Shown here in pieces: positions 1-6,975 of a stretch of 64,000 nucleotides of DNA. Source of the stretch: Bacteroidota bacterium. GTDB taxonomy: Bacteria > Bacteroidota > Ignavibacteria > Ignavibacteriales > Ignavibacteriaceae. Position numbers and translations under genes: made by a program. Position 1 is the stretch's first letter, and each line of letters begins with the position of its first letter. The stretch spans positions 1 to 64,000 of the forward strand of contig JAKAGZ010000007.1 in NCBI GenBank assembly GCA_021815365.1. The letters run 5' to 3'. The notes under the pieces were generated by a model. That model was not told the DNA's origin and searched no databases. It saw only the letters and a list, made by a program, of their open reading frames with translations.

Positions 1-667
1 AAATAAAAAACAGCAAAGGAAGGAAAAACAGTCCTTACAGAAAAAGACCTCGTTAGTGGAAAAGTTTGAGAAATTTTTGGGCTCAAAATATTTTGCTTTT
101 TACATGCCAGCTTTCTTCTTCGCTGCTCAATGTATTGTAAGTTACTCAAGTTGACCGCTTGTTATTTTAAACTATTCCTCTAAAGCGCGGTAAACAAACG
201 AAGAGGTTTGTATTTTATACTTTGTGCTACTCTGTGAAAACTTAGTGTAACTTTGTGATCCTTTTTTTTGGTTTCACAAAGTCGCACAAAGGAAACACTA
301 AGTCTCACAAATAATTTATTTTTAACGACTTTTAGACAATCAAGCAATTAAGCGGTCAACTTGAGTAAGTTATTCATTTCATAAAATTGGAGATTATGGA
401 GTTGAGACAGATTTTTATCAGGGTTATGTGCCTGCAGCTAAAGAATTTCAGCATGGTAATATTTTAATTGATGCATTCCGCGGACCAGTCTACCAGTAAG
501 AAAAGATAAAGATGATTATCTTTACTTTAGTTTAATTGAAGCACAGACTCGTCCGCAGTTTCAATTTTTGCCCGACCCCCAAAAAGAATTATCCCGGGAT
601 AGAACCATTAGTGCATATTCAGAAACCCCCTGCAGTACTCTATAAAGTACTTGACGAAACAAAATAA
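1..667 (+). pseudogene. decayed membrane glycosyltransferase (GT39-like) gene, interrupted and deleted
   Basis: Three stretches read as remains of one protein. Bases 2-154 encode a lysine-rich start followed by a hydrophobic segment (KYFAFYMPAFFFAAQCIVSY). Bases 380-499 encode HKIGDYGVETDFYQGYVPAA and then a segment ending FRGPVYQ. Bases 505-580, shifted at a C5A5 run into the frame that stops at 667, encode DDYLYFSLIEAQTRPQF, then IEPLVHIQKPPAVLYKVL and a stop. Removing the MITE-like insertion plus one target copy (228 bp, 76 codons) joins the first two stretches in frame. The middle of the gene is missing between FRGPVY and KDDYLYF. The acidic motif after the first membrane segment and the FRGP motif resemble GT39-type (PMT/ArnT-like) membrane glycosyltransferases; that family call is from memory and moderate. 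The gene probably began just left of the window. Confidence 0.6.
145..365. mobile_element. MITE-like element, 221 bp, with terminal inverted repeats and target duplication
   Basis: The ends are a perfect 16-bp inverted repeat, ctcaagttgaccgctt at 145-160 and its complement at 350-365. The 7-bp direct repeat taagtta flanks it at 138-144 and 366-372. Deleting the element and one direct repeat restores a continuous reading frame in the surrounding pseudogene. The interior has no open reading frame of note. It holds an imperfect hairpin built from ctttgtg and cttagtg words (about 221-262 against 270-312). Size, ends, duplication and lack of coding capacity fit a non-autonomous transposable element; the mobilising transposase is unknown. 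Confidence 0.75.
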
Positions 668-712
668 TTCCATTTATTAGCGGTAGACGCTGTACGGGAT
701 TAACCGTTTAAA

Positions 713-743
713 TTGACAATCTATCAATTTTTGGATAACTTTG
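713..743 (+). promoter_or_regulatory. promoter of the nuo operon (Bacteroidota type)
   Basis: TTG at 713-715 is followed after exactly 20 bases by TAACTTTG at 736-743. This matches the Bacteroidota housekeeping consensus TTG-N(17-23)-TAnnTTTG. The nuoA ATG lies 25 bases after the element, leaving a leader of roughly 15-20 nucleotides. The same N20 spacing recurs at 10252, 19984 and 48788. Confidence 0.7.
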
Positions 744-768
744 AGCAATTAAAAAAATTTTTATACTG

Positions 769-1137
769 ATGCTCGAACAATATATTCCTGTTTTTTTAGT
801 GATTGGATTTGCGATAATTTTTGCAGGCGCTACAGTATTCTCTTCAGAAATTTTCGGACCCAAAAGGCCTACTGCTGAAAAGCTTTCTACTTACGAAAGC
901 GGAATGAAACCGATAGGAACAACAAACGAAAGAATATCAGTCAAATATTATTTGGTTGCTATGTTCTTTATAATTTTTGATCTTGAGGTTATCTTTGTTT
1001 ACCCGTGGGCTGTGCAATTCAAAAAGATGTTCAGTGATATCGGTATGCCGGTCTTTTATTCAATGCTTGTTTTTTTGATAGTGCTTGAGCTTGGATATTT
1101 ATATGCTTATAAAAAAGGCGGGTTTAAATGGGATTAG
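769..1137 (+). CDS. nuoA: NADH-quinone oxidoreductase subunit A
   Basis: This is a membrane subunit of respiratory complex I, which couples electron transfer to quinone with ion pumping. The 122 residues show three hydrophobic helices (about 6-28, 60-82 and 91-113) and the family motif [20 protein letters not shown] in the first loop. It also has the [13 protein letters not shown] segment, whose acidic residues are typical of NuoA/ND3. Length is normal for the family. It opens the nuo operon about 25 bases downstream of a well-formed promoter. It overlaps nuoB by 10 bases, so the two are probably translationally coupled. Confidence 0.95.
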   Translation: MLEQYIPVFLVIGFAIIFAGATVFSSEIFGPKRPTAEKLSTYESGMKPIGTTNERISVKYYLVAMFFIIFDLEVIFVYPWAVQFKKMFSDIGMPVFYSMLVFLIVLELGYLYAYKKGGFKWD

Positions 1138-1649
1138 AAGCAAAATTAATAAGTGACGGATTTTTAACTACAACTGTTGATGCACTCACTTCCTGGGCAA
1201 GGAAGAATGCAGTTTGGCCTATGCCGATGGGAATTTCCTGCTGTGCAATCGAAATGATGGCTTCCGGCGATCCGAAATATGATATTGCCCGTTTCGGCTC
1301 GGAGGTCATGCGTTTTACCCCGCGCCAATGTGACCTGATGATAGTAGCCGGAACAGTAACTTATAAAATGTCCCACGTAGTCAGAAAAATTTACGATCAG
1401 ATGCCGGACCCCAAATGGGTAATTGCGATGGGAGCTTGCACTTCTTCGGGTGGAATGTACAGGTCATATTCTGTTGTACAGGGAATTGATCAGTTTCTTC
1501 CTGTTGATATTTATCTTGCTGGCTGCCCGCCGAGACCGGAAAATTTATTGAATGCTCTTATACAAATTCAGGATAAAATCGGAAGAACAAAGGCAAGAGA
1601 GTTTCAGGATCAGCCTCTTCCCGAGCTACCTGTGCTTCAAAGTAATTGA
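1128..1649 (+). CDS. nuoB: NADH-quinone oxidoreductase subunit B
   Basis: This peripheral-arm subunit holds cluster N2, the terminal [4Fe-4S] centre that reduces quinone. All four ligand cysteines can be placed in the 173-residue protein: the adjacent pair C38-C39 ([10 protein letters not shown]), C104 ([10 protein letters not shown]) and C133 ([10 protein letters not shown]). The N-terminal [19 protein letters not shown] segment is also typical. The start lies inside the 3' end of nuoA in another frame, and the stop is 6 bases before nuoC. Confidence 0.96.
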   Translation: MGLEAKLISDGFLTTTVDALTSWARKNAVWPMPMGISCCAIEMMASGDPKYDIARFGSEVMRFTPRQCDLMIVAGTVTYKMSHVVRKIYDQMPDPKWVIAMGACTSSGGMYRSYSVVQGIDQFLPVDIYLAGCPPRPENLLNALIQIQDKIGRTKAREFQDQPLPELPVLQSN

Positions 1650-1655
1650 CAAGAT

Positions 1656-2153
1656 ATGGATATTAAAGATTTAGTAGTCAGCAAATTAAAAGAAAAATTT
1701 CCTGAAATAAATTTTGAGACTTCAGAATTCAGAGACGAACTAACAGTATCTTTTGATAAACAAAATATTGTTGATGTTTGCAGGTTTTTAAAAGAGGATC
1801 CTGAACTTGAATTTCGTCTCTGTGAAGATGTTACAGCTATTGATTGGGCTGCGAGAAAAAACAGGTTCACTGTTGTTTATCATATCTTTACCCTCAAGCA
1901 TAATTTCAGGCTAAGACTAAAAGTTCCCCTGATCGGCTCAGAAGAATCTGACTGGTCAGTTGATACTGTTACTACAGTATGGAAATCTGCGAACTGGGCA
2001 GAGAGAGAAGTTTATGATATGTACGGGATAAAGTTTGCAGGTCATCCTGATCTGCGCCGTATGTATATGCCTGAGGACTTTGAATATTATCCTCTTCGAA
2101 AAGATTTTCCTCTTATGGGAATTCCCGGTTCATTATCTCTTCCAAAAAAATAA
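1656..2153 (+). CDS. nuoC: NADH-quinone oxidoreductase subunit C
   Basis: This hydrophilic complex I subunit packs against NuoD in the peripheral arm. The 165 residues include the 30-kDa-subunit signature WAEREVYDMYGIKFAGHPDL and then RRMYMPEDFEYYPLRKDFP near the C-terminus. The protein is a stand-alone NuoC, not the NuoCD fusion of enterobacteria. It sits 6 bases after nuoB and 6 bases before nuoD. Confidence 0.95.
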   Translation: MDIKDLVVSKLKEKFPEINFETSEFRDELTVSFDKQNIVDVCRFLKEDPELEFRLCEDVTAIDWAARKNRFTVVYHIFTLKHNFRLRLKVPLIGSEESDWSVDTVTTVWKSANWAEREVYDMYGIKFAGHPDLRRMYMPEDFEYYPLRKDFPLMGIPGSLSLPKK

Positions 2154-2159
2154 TAGGTT

Positions 2160-3410
2160 ATGGAAAAATTAACTAAAGAACAAATTCACCCTAAAATTTT
2201 AGAGACTCTTCTTGCAGATACCAATATTACTGTTGATGATGCATTAGAGAATGAAATGGTGTTGAACATGGGTCCGCAGCATCCCGCAACACACGGTGTG
2301 CTAAGGGTTCTTTTAAGGCTTGATGGTGAGACTGTAATTTCAAGCGTACCCGAACTCGGCTACCTCCATCGCGGTTATGAAAAGATGGCAGAGAATATGT
2401 CCTACTATGAATTTATTCCTCACACCGACCGCCTTGATTATCTTTCACCGATGGCAAATAATGTTGCATGGGTCTTAGCTGTTGAAAAACTTGCCGGGAT
2501 CGAAGCTCCGCCCAGAGCGCAATATATCAGAATGATCATTGCAGAGCTTGCGAGAATAGCTTCTCACCTGGTTGCAATTGGCGCTCTTGCAATGGATGTT
2601 GGTGCTTTAACAGTTTTTCTCTGGACACTAAGGGAAAGAGAAAAAATTCTCGATGTGTGGGATATACTCTGTGGTGCGAGGTTCACGAACAGCTATACAA
2701 GGATTGGCGGAGTTGCTAATGATGCACAGCCTGAAGCTCTTGCAAAGATAAGATGGTTCATTGATCAGTTTGAAGAAAATATGGATGAATGCGAAAGGCT
2801 GCTGAATTCTAACAGAATATTTGTTGAAAGACTGGACGGCATCGGAGTTATTTCAAAAGATGATGCAATTGATCTCGGAATGACTGGACCAAGTTTAAGA
2901 GGCAGCGGCGTCGAATTCGACCTGAGAAGGAATACACCTTATCTCTTCTACAAAGATATGGATTTCAGAGTTGTTACATATAATGAAGGAGATGCATTAG
3001 CACGTTACTTTGTCCGCGCTGACGAAACAAGAGAAAGTGTAAAAATCATCCGTCAGGCTCTTGATAAACTTCCGGGCGGCGATGTTCTGCTCAATCAACC
3101 TAAGAAAGTTCTTCCTAAGAAGACAGAAATTTATTCAAGAATGGAGGAACTCATTCATGATTTTATGATAGTTAATTTTGGGATAAACCCGCCTGAAGGA
3201 GAGATATACAGTGCTATTGAAGGTTCAAAAGGGGAGCTTGGATTTTATTTTGTCAGCAAAGGCGATGGTAAACCATGGAAATGTAAGATCCGCTCGCCTT
3301 CGTTTGTTAATCTTCAGTCACTTTCTAAATTAATAAACGGTCACATGGTCTCTGATGTTGTGGCGATTATCGGAAGTATAGATCCTATTATGGGTGAGGC
3401 GGATAAGTAG
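2160..3410 (+). CDS. nuoD: NADH-quinone oxidoreductase subunit D
   Basis: This is the 49-kDa-type subunit that forms the quinone pocket with NuoB. The 416 residues include MGPQHPATHGVLRVLLRLDG (about 38-57), ELGYLHRGYEKMAE, and HTDRLDYLSPMANNVAW. The latter two contain the histidine and aspartate/tyrosine region lining the quinone site. The C-terminus ends DVVAIIGSIDPIMGEADK, close to the usual DPIMGEVDR. A 30-residue N-terminal extension precedes the conserved core. Its stop codon abuts the left arm of the inverted repeat that bounds the inserted four-helix-bundle gene. Confidence 0.96.
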   Translation: MEKLTKEQIHPKILETLLADTNITVDDALENEMVLNMGPQHPATHGVLRVLLRLDGETVISSVPELGYLHRGYEKMAENMSYYEFIPHTDRLDYLSPMANNVAWVLAVEKLAGIEAPPRAQYIRMIIAELARIASHLVAIGALAMDVGALTVFLWTLREREKILDVWDILCGARFTNSYTRIGGVANDAQPEALAKIRWFIDQFEENMDECERLLNSNRIFVERLDGIGVISKDDAIDLGMTGPSLRGSGVEFDLRRNTPYLFYKDMDFRVVTYNEGDALARYFVRADETRESVKIIRQALDKLPGGDVLLNQPKKVLPKKTEIYSRMEELIHDFMIVNFGINPPEGEIYSAIEGSKGELGFYFVSKGDGKPWKCKIRSPSFVNLQSLSKLINGHMVSDVVAIIGSIDPIMGEADK

Positions 3411-3916
3411 TCATTGGTAATTTGTAATTGGTAATTTGTGGTTAAAAATTACTAGTGCTTGAGATTATAATTAACTGAATCACAATTTATAAAAAGGGAG
3501 AATTTAAATGATCTTGAAGTTTACCAATTGTTTGTGGATGTATCTGACGAAATTTGGAATCTGGTGATTGAGTGGAAATCATTTGAAAAATATACAATTG
3601 GGACTCAATTTGTTAAAGCAGCGGATTCAATCTCTGCAAATATTTCTGAAGGTTATGGCAGGTATTCTTTCAATGAGAATAAACAATTTTGCTATTATGG
3701 AAGAGGTTCATTATCTGAAACTAAAACCTGGCTTGACAAAGCCTTTAGAAGAAATATAATTACCGAAAATACTTATAAAAATTTATTTGAAAAATTGGAT
3801 CTAAATCATATAAAGCTTAATGCCTATATAAATTCTATAAAAAGGCAGCAAACACTTTAACGATAGCGTTTATGTAAATACGATTGACTAATTACCAATG
3901 ACCAATTACTAATGAC
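3410..3916. mobile_element. inserted cassette: 27-bp inverted repeats around a four-helix-bundle gene
   Basis: Bases 3410-3436 and 3890-3916 are inverted copies of one 27-base sequence with 24 matches. They are built from the words gtcatt, ggtaatt and attggtaatt. The left arm begins at the last base of the nuoD stop, and the right arm contains the nuoE start codon (3912). The enclosed gene belongs to a family known from intervening sequences in 23S rRNA. The arms could fold into a long stem in the nuo transcript. I saw no unambiguous target duplication, so whether this is a mobile unit is inference. Confidence 0.6.
3528..3860 (+). CDS. four-helix bundle protein (23S rRNA intervening-sequence / S23 family)
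   Basis: The product has the hallmarks of the small helical IVS-encoded family: SDEIWNLVIEWKSFEKYTIG, then QFVKAADSISANISEGYGRY, then a final helix with SLSETKTWLDKAFRRNIIT. Function is unknown; homologues sit in 23S rRNA insertions and as stray genomic copies. Only a TTG start is available here. The expected N-terminus (NLNDLEVYQLF) is encoded in frame upstream at 3501-3533, after an aaaaaggga ribosome-binding-like sequence, but it has no ATG. The ATG at 3508 is out of frame, so the start has probably been damaged. The gene separates nuoD from nuoE and has nothing to do with complex I as far as can be seen. Confidence 0.7.
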   Translation: MFVDVSDEIWNLVIEWKSFEKYTIGTQFVKAADSISANISEGYGRYSFNENKQFCYYGRGSLSETKTWLDKAFRRNIITENTYKNLFEKLDLNHIKLNAYINSIKRQQTL

Positions 3917-4394
3917 TAACTTCAAATTCACAGAAGAAAACTTAAAGAAAATAGACGAGATAATTAAAAAGTATCCTGTTAAGAGACCCGCGGTGATGCC
4001 GGTGCTTTATATTGCACAGGAACAAAATGGCTGGATCAGCCAGGAAGTAATGCTGGAGGTTGCAAAAATTCTCGACATGCACCCTGAAGAGGTTCTTGGG
4101 ATAGTTACTTTTTATACAATGTATTATCAGAAGCCGATGGGGAAGTATCATATTCAGGTCTGTACAAATGTTTCGTGCATGCTTCGCGGCGCTTATGAAA
4201 TTTATGACAGAGTAAAAGACAAACTCGGTATTGGCAATATGCAGGTAACCGGAGACAAAATTTTTTCACTCGAGGAAGTTGAATGTATGGGGTCCTGCGG
4301 CACTGCACCGATGATTGCAGTCAATGAAGATTATTATGAAAATCTTTCTAAAGAAAAAGTTGAAGAAATTTTAGAATCTTTAAAGAAGAGTTAA
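3912..4394 (+). CDS. nuoE: NADH-quinone oxidoreductase subunit E
   Basis: This thioredoxin-fold subunit carries the [2Fe-2S] cluster N1a next to NuoF. In its 160 residues the four ligands appear as C84 and C89 (VCTNVSC) and C125 and C129 (ECMGSC). The N-terminal helical region carries KRPAVMPVLYIAQEQNGWIS, also typical. The start codon lies in the right arm of the inverted repeat around the inserted gene, and no ordinary ribosome-binding site precedes it. Translation may therefore have been altered by the insertion. The stop directly abuts the nuoF ATG. Confidence 0.95.
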   Translation: MTNFKFTEENLKKIDEIIKKYPVKRPAVMPVLYIAQEQNGWISQEVMLEVAKILDMHPEEVLGIVTFYTMYYQKPMGKYHIQVCTNVSCMLRGAYEIYDRVKDKLGIGNMQVTGDKIFSLEEVECMGSCGTAPMIAVNEDYYENLSKEKVEEILESLKKS

Positions 4395-5717
4395 ATGGAA
4401 AAGATAGTACTGCCGGATATAAAAGATTTACATTTAATAGATGTTTATATAAAGAACAACGGTTTCAATGCTGTTAAAAAAGCTTTGTTGCAAAAACCTG
4501 ATGATATAATAGACCAGGTAAAAAGATCAGGATTGAGAGGACGTGGAGGTGCTGCCTTTTCTACGGGGCTGAAGTGGAGCTTTATGCCAAAGACCACAGA
4601 TAAACCAAAATATCTTTGCGTTAACGGAGATGAAAGTGAACCCGGTTCTTTCAAAGACAGACAGATTTTTGAATACAATCCCCATCAGCTAATTGAAGGG
4701 ATATTAATCACCTGCTATGCTATCGGCGCAAAGACTGCCTATGTTTATATCAGAGGTGAGTATCACAAATGGATAAAGCTTTTTCAAAAAGCTCTTGATG
4801 ATGCATACTCACAAGGTTATGTAGGAAAGGGGATGAAAACAAAATTTCAGACAGATTTTTTCTGTGATATTTATGTTCACAAAGGAGCGGGCGCTTATAT
4901 TTGCGGGGAAGAATCTTCCCTGATGAATTCGCTCGAAGGTAAAAGAGGATATCCGAGAGTTAAGCCTCCTTTCCCTGCTCAGTTTGGTTTATGGGGATGC
5001 CCTACTACAATTAATAATGTTGAAACTATTACAAATGTCCCTGCGATTATAAATAATGGATGGGAGTGGTTTTCAAAGATCGGCGAGCCAAAACATCCGG
5101 GTACTATTCTTTATGGGATCAGCGGACACGTTAACAAACCAGGGGTTTATGAGCTGCCTTCAGGCATGCTCTTAACTGACCTGATTTATAATTATGCAGG
5201 CGGAGTTCCCGGCAATAAAAAAATTCTCTGCGTTATTCCCGGTGGTTCATCTATGCCACCTTTAAGAGGGGACAAAATTGAAGGCGTTAAGATGGATGCT
5301 GAATCTTTGAAGGCTGTTGGCACTTCAATCGGTACCGGCGGAATTATTGTAATGGATGAAGATACTGATCTTGTTAAAGTTTTAGCACGGATAGCAAAAT
5401 TTTATTATCACGAAAGCTGCGGTCAGTGTACGCCGTGCCGTGAGGGTACCGGCTGGATGCTGAAAATTTTAAACAGGATTTTGAATAATGAAGGTTCAAG
5501 CAAAGACCTGGATCTTTTAATCAGTGTCGCAAGCAACATTGAAGGCAATACGATTTGTGCTTTGGGAGAAGCTGCTGCCTGGCCAGTCAAGTTTATGGTA
5601 CAAAGATTCAGGGATTATTTTGAAAAAAGAGTCAGCCCTGAGGTTCTGATTCCTGTTGCCAATAAAGTTCATTCGATGAGGCATACTGCTTTCCCGATTG
5701 CTGATATTAAAGAGTAA
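4395..5717 (+). CDS. nuoF: NADH-quinone oxidoreductase subunit F
   Basis: This subunit oxidises NADH using FMN and cluster N3. The 440-residue protein shows the glycine-rich GRGGAAFSTG FMN/NADH motif (49-58), GDESEPGSFKDR, and the GAGAYICGEESSLMNSLEGK segment. The [4Fe-4S] ligands are C342, C345 and C348 (SCGQCTPC) plus C388. Length is normal. It is the last nuo gene here: the next gene is on the other strand 23 bases away, so nuoG-N must lie elsewhere or be absent. Confidence 0.96.
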   Translation: MEKIVLPDIKDLHLIDVYIKNNGFNAVKKALLQKPDDIIDQVKRSGLRGRGGAAFSTGLKWSFMPKTTDKPKYLCVNGDESEPGSFKDRQIFEYNPHQLIEGILITCYAIGAKTAYVYIRGEYHKWIKLFQKALDDAYSQGYVGKGMKTKFQTDFFCDIYVHKGAGAYICGEESSLMNSLEGKRGYPRVKPPFPAQFGLWGCPTTINNVETITNVPAIINNGWEWFSKIGEPKHPGTILYGISGHVNKPGVYELPSGMLLTDLIYNYAGGVPGNKKILCVIPGGSSMPPLRGDKIEGVKMDAESLKAVGTSIGTGGIIVMDEDTDLVKVLARIAKFYYHESCGQCTPCREGTGWMLKILNRILNNEGSSKDLDLLISVASNIEGNTICALGEAAAWPVKFMVQRFRDYFEKRVSPEVLIPVANKVHSMRHTAFPIADIKE

Positions 5718-5740
5718 AATATTTCTTAAGAGGGGTTATC

Positions 5741-6847
5741 TCAAGTTATTGTGAATTCAGTTTCAATGTCAAAGAAATGGATCTTTGAAGTATCTATCCA
5801 AAGATTTTTTGAAGAACCTGTCAGGGGTATTGTTCTTGCTGGTATTCGTGAAACAAATTGTTGCTCATCAATCTGGAAGTACAGGAATATTTCATTTCCC
5901 ATTGGCTCAACAACATCAAGCTTTACTGATATTTTTTCTGCATAAGAATTTTCTTTGCTGGGGGTGGAATCAAAAATTTCTTCGGGTCTTATCCCGATGC
6001 ATATATTATCCTTTTTATATGTTTTCAGTTTCTCTTTTATATCCCCATTAATTTTAATTTCAAGTCCGCCAAGATTGCTTCTGAATCTAAGGCAATCATT
6101 TTTGATGAGTTTGCCTTCGATAAAATTCATTGAAGGGCTGCCAATAAACCCGGCGACAAATTTATTTACAGGGCAATTGTACAAATTTAAGGGCGTGTCT
6201 ATCTGGTTAATTACTCCGTCTTTGATGACTACAATTTTATTTCCCATTGTCATGGCTTCCGTCTGATCGTGAGTAACATAAATTATAGTTGCCTCAAGCT
6301 GCCGGTGAAGCCTTGATATTTCAGTTCTCATCTGCACGCGCATTTTTGCGTCGAGGTTGCTTAAAGGTTCATCGAATAAAAATACTTTTGGCTTTCTCAC
6401 AATAGCTCTGCCTACAGCCACACGCTGGCGCTGTCCCCCCGAAAGCGCTTTAGGTTTCCTTTCAAGGTAAGGTTCTAGTTCCAGTATTTTAGCAGCTTCG
6501 GCAACACGCTTTTTTATTTCCTCCTTGCTGAATTTTCTCAGCTTTAATCCGAATGCCATATTATCATACACGGTCATATGAGGATATAAAGCGTAATTCT
6601 GAAAAACCATTGCAATGTTCCTGTCCTTTGGAGGGAGCTTATTTACTTTTTGCCCATCAATAAACAAGTCTCCTGATGAGATATCTTCAAGCCCGGCGAT
6701 CATTCTCAGGATAGTAGACTTGCCGCATCCCGAAGGACCGACGAGAACCACGAACTCCCTTTCCTTTACTTCGAATGTAATATCCCTTACCGCAAAGTTT
6801 TGAGAGTCGTAAGACTTGGAAATATTTTTAAGCAGCACTTCTGCCAT
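5741..6847 (-). CDS. msmX: carbohydrate ABC transporter ATP-binding protein (MsmX/UgpC/MalK type)
   Basis: This cytoplasmic ATPase powers sugar import. In the 368 residues are Walker A GPSGCGKST (37-45), the Q-loop VFQNYALYPH, the signature LSGGQRQRVAVGRA (135-148), Walker B VFLFDE (155-160), the D-loop SNLDAK and the switch histidine in YVTHDQTEAM. A C-terminal TOBE/regulatory domain of about 130 residues follows. No permease adjoins it. The only sugar permeases in the window (18223-19919) have no ATPase of their own, so this is their likely partner. It lies downstream of, and in the same direction as, the large glycosidase gene at 6976-10143. Confidence 0.92.
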   Translation of the reverse strand: MAEVLLKNISKSYDSQNFAVRDITFEVKEREFVVLVGPSGCGKSTILRMIAGLEDISSGDLFIDGQKVNKLPPKDRNIAMVFQNYALYPHMTVYDNMAFGLKLRKFSKEEIKKRVAEAAKILELEPYLERKPKALSGGQRQRVAVGRAIVRKPKVFLFDEPLSNLDAKMRVQMRTEISRLHRQLEATIIYVTHDQTEAMTMGNKIVVIKDGVINQIDTPLNLYNCPVNKFVAGFIGSPSMNFIEGKLIKNDCLRFRSNLGGLEIKINGDIKEKLKTYKKDNICIGIRPEEIFDSTPSKENSYAEKISVKLDVVEPMGNEIFLYFQIDEQQFVSRIPARTIPLTGSSKNLWIDTSKIHFFDIETEFTIT

Positions 6848-6889
6848 CTGGTACCTTGAGTTAATTATTTACAGAATTTCTGCAAGCAG

Positions 6890-6947
6890 AGAGATGACAT
6901 CTTTTGTTTGTTGGAGCAGACTCATTAATATCAAAGATGTCATCTCT
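6890..6947. repeat. long hairpin between glycosidase and ATPase genes
   Basis: Bases 6890-6904 (agagatgacatcttt) pair perfectly with 6933-6947 over 15 bp, with a 28-base loop. A small palindrome, cagaatttctg, follows at 6872-6882. No T-run sits where a minus-strand intrinsic terminator would need one. The structure is better read as an mRNA processing or stability element, or a repeat relic, than as a terminator. Confidence 0.45.
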
Positions 6948-6975
6948 TGCTTCATTATTATTTGTGTAACTTAAG

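Noticed and set aside
3508-3567. ATG at 3508 as start of the four-helix-bundle gene
   Set aside because: That frame stops within about 20 codons; the conserved protein is in a different frame.
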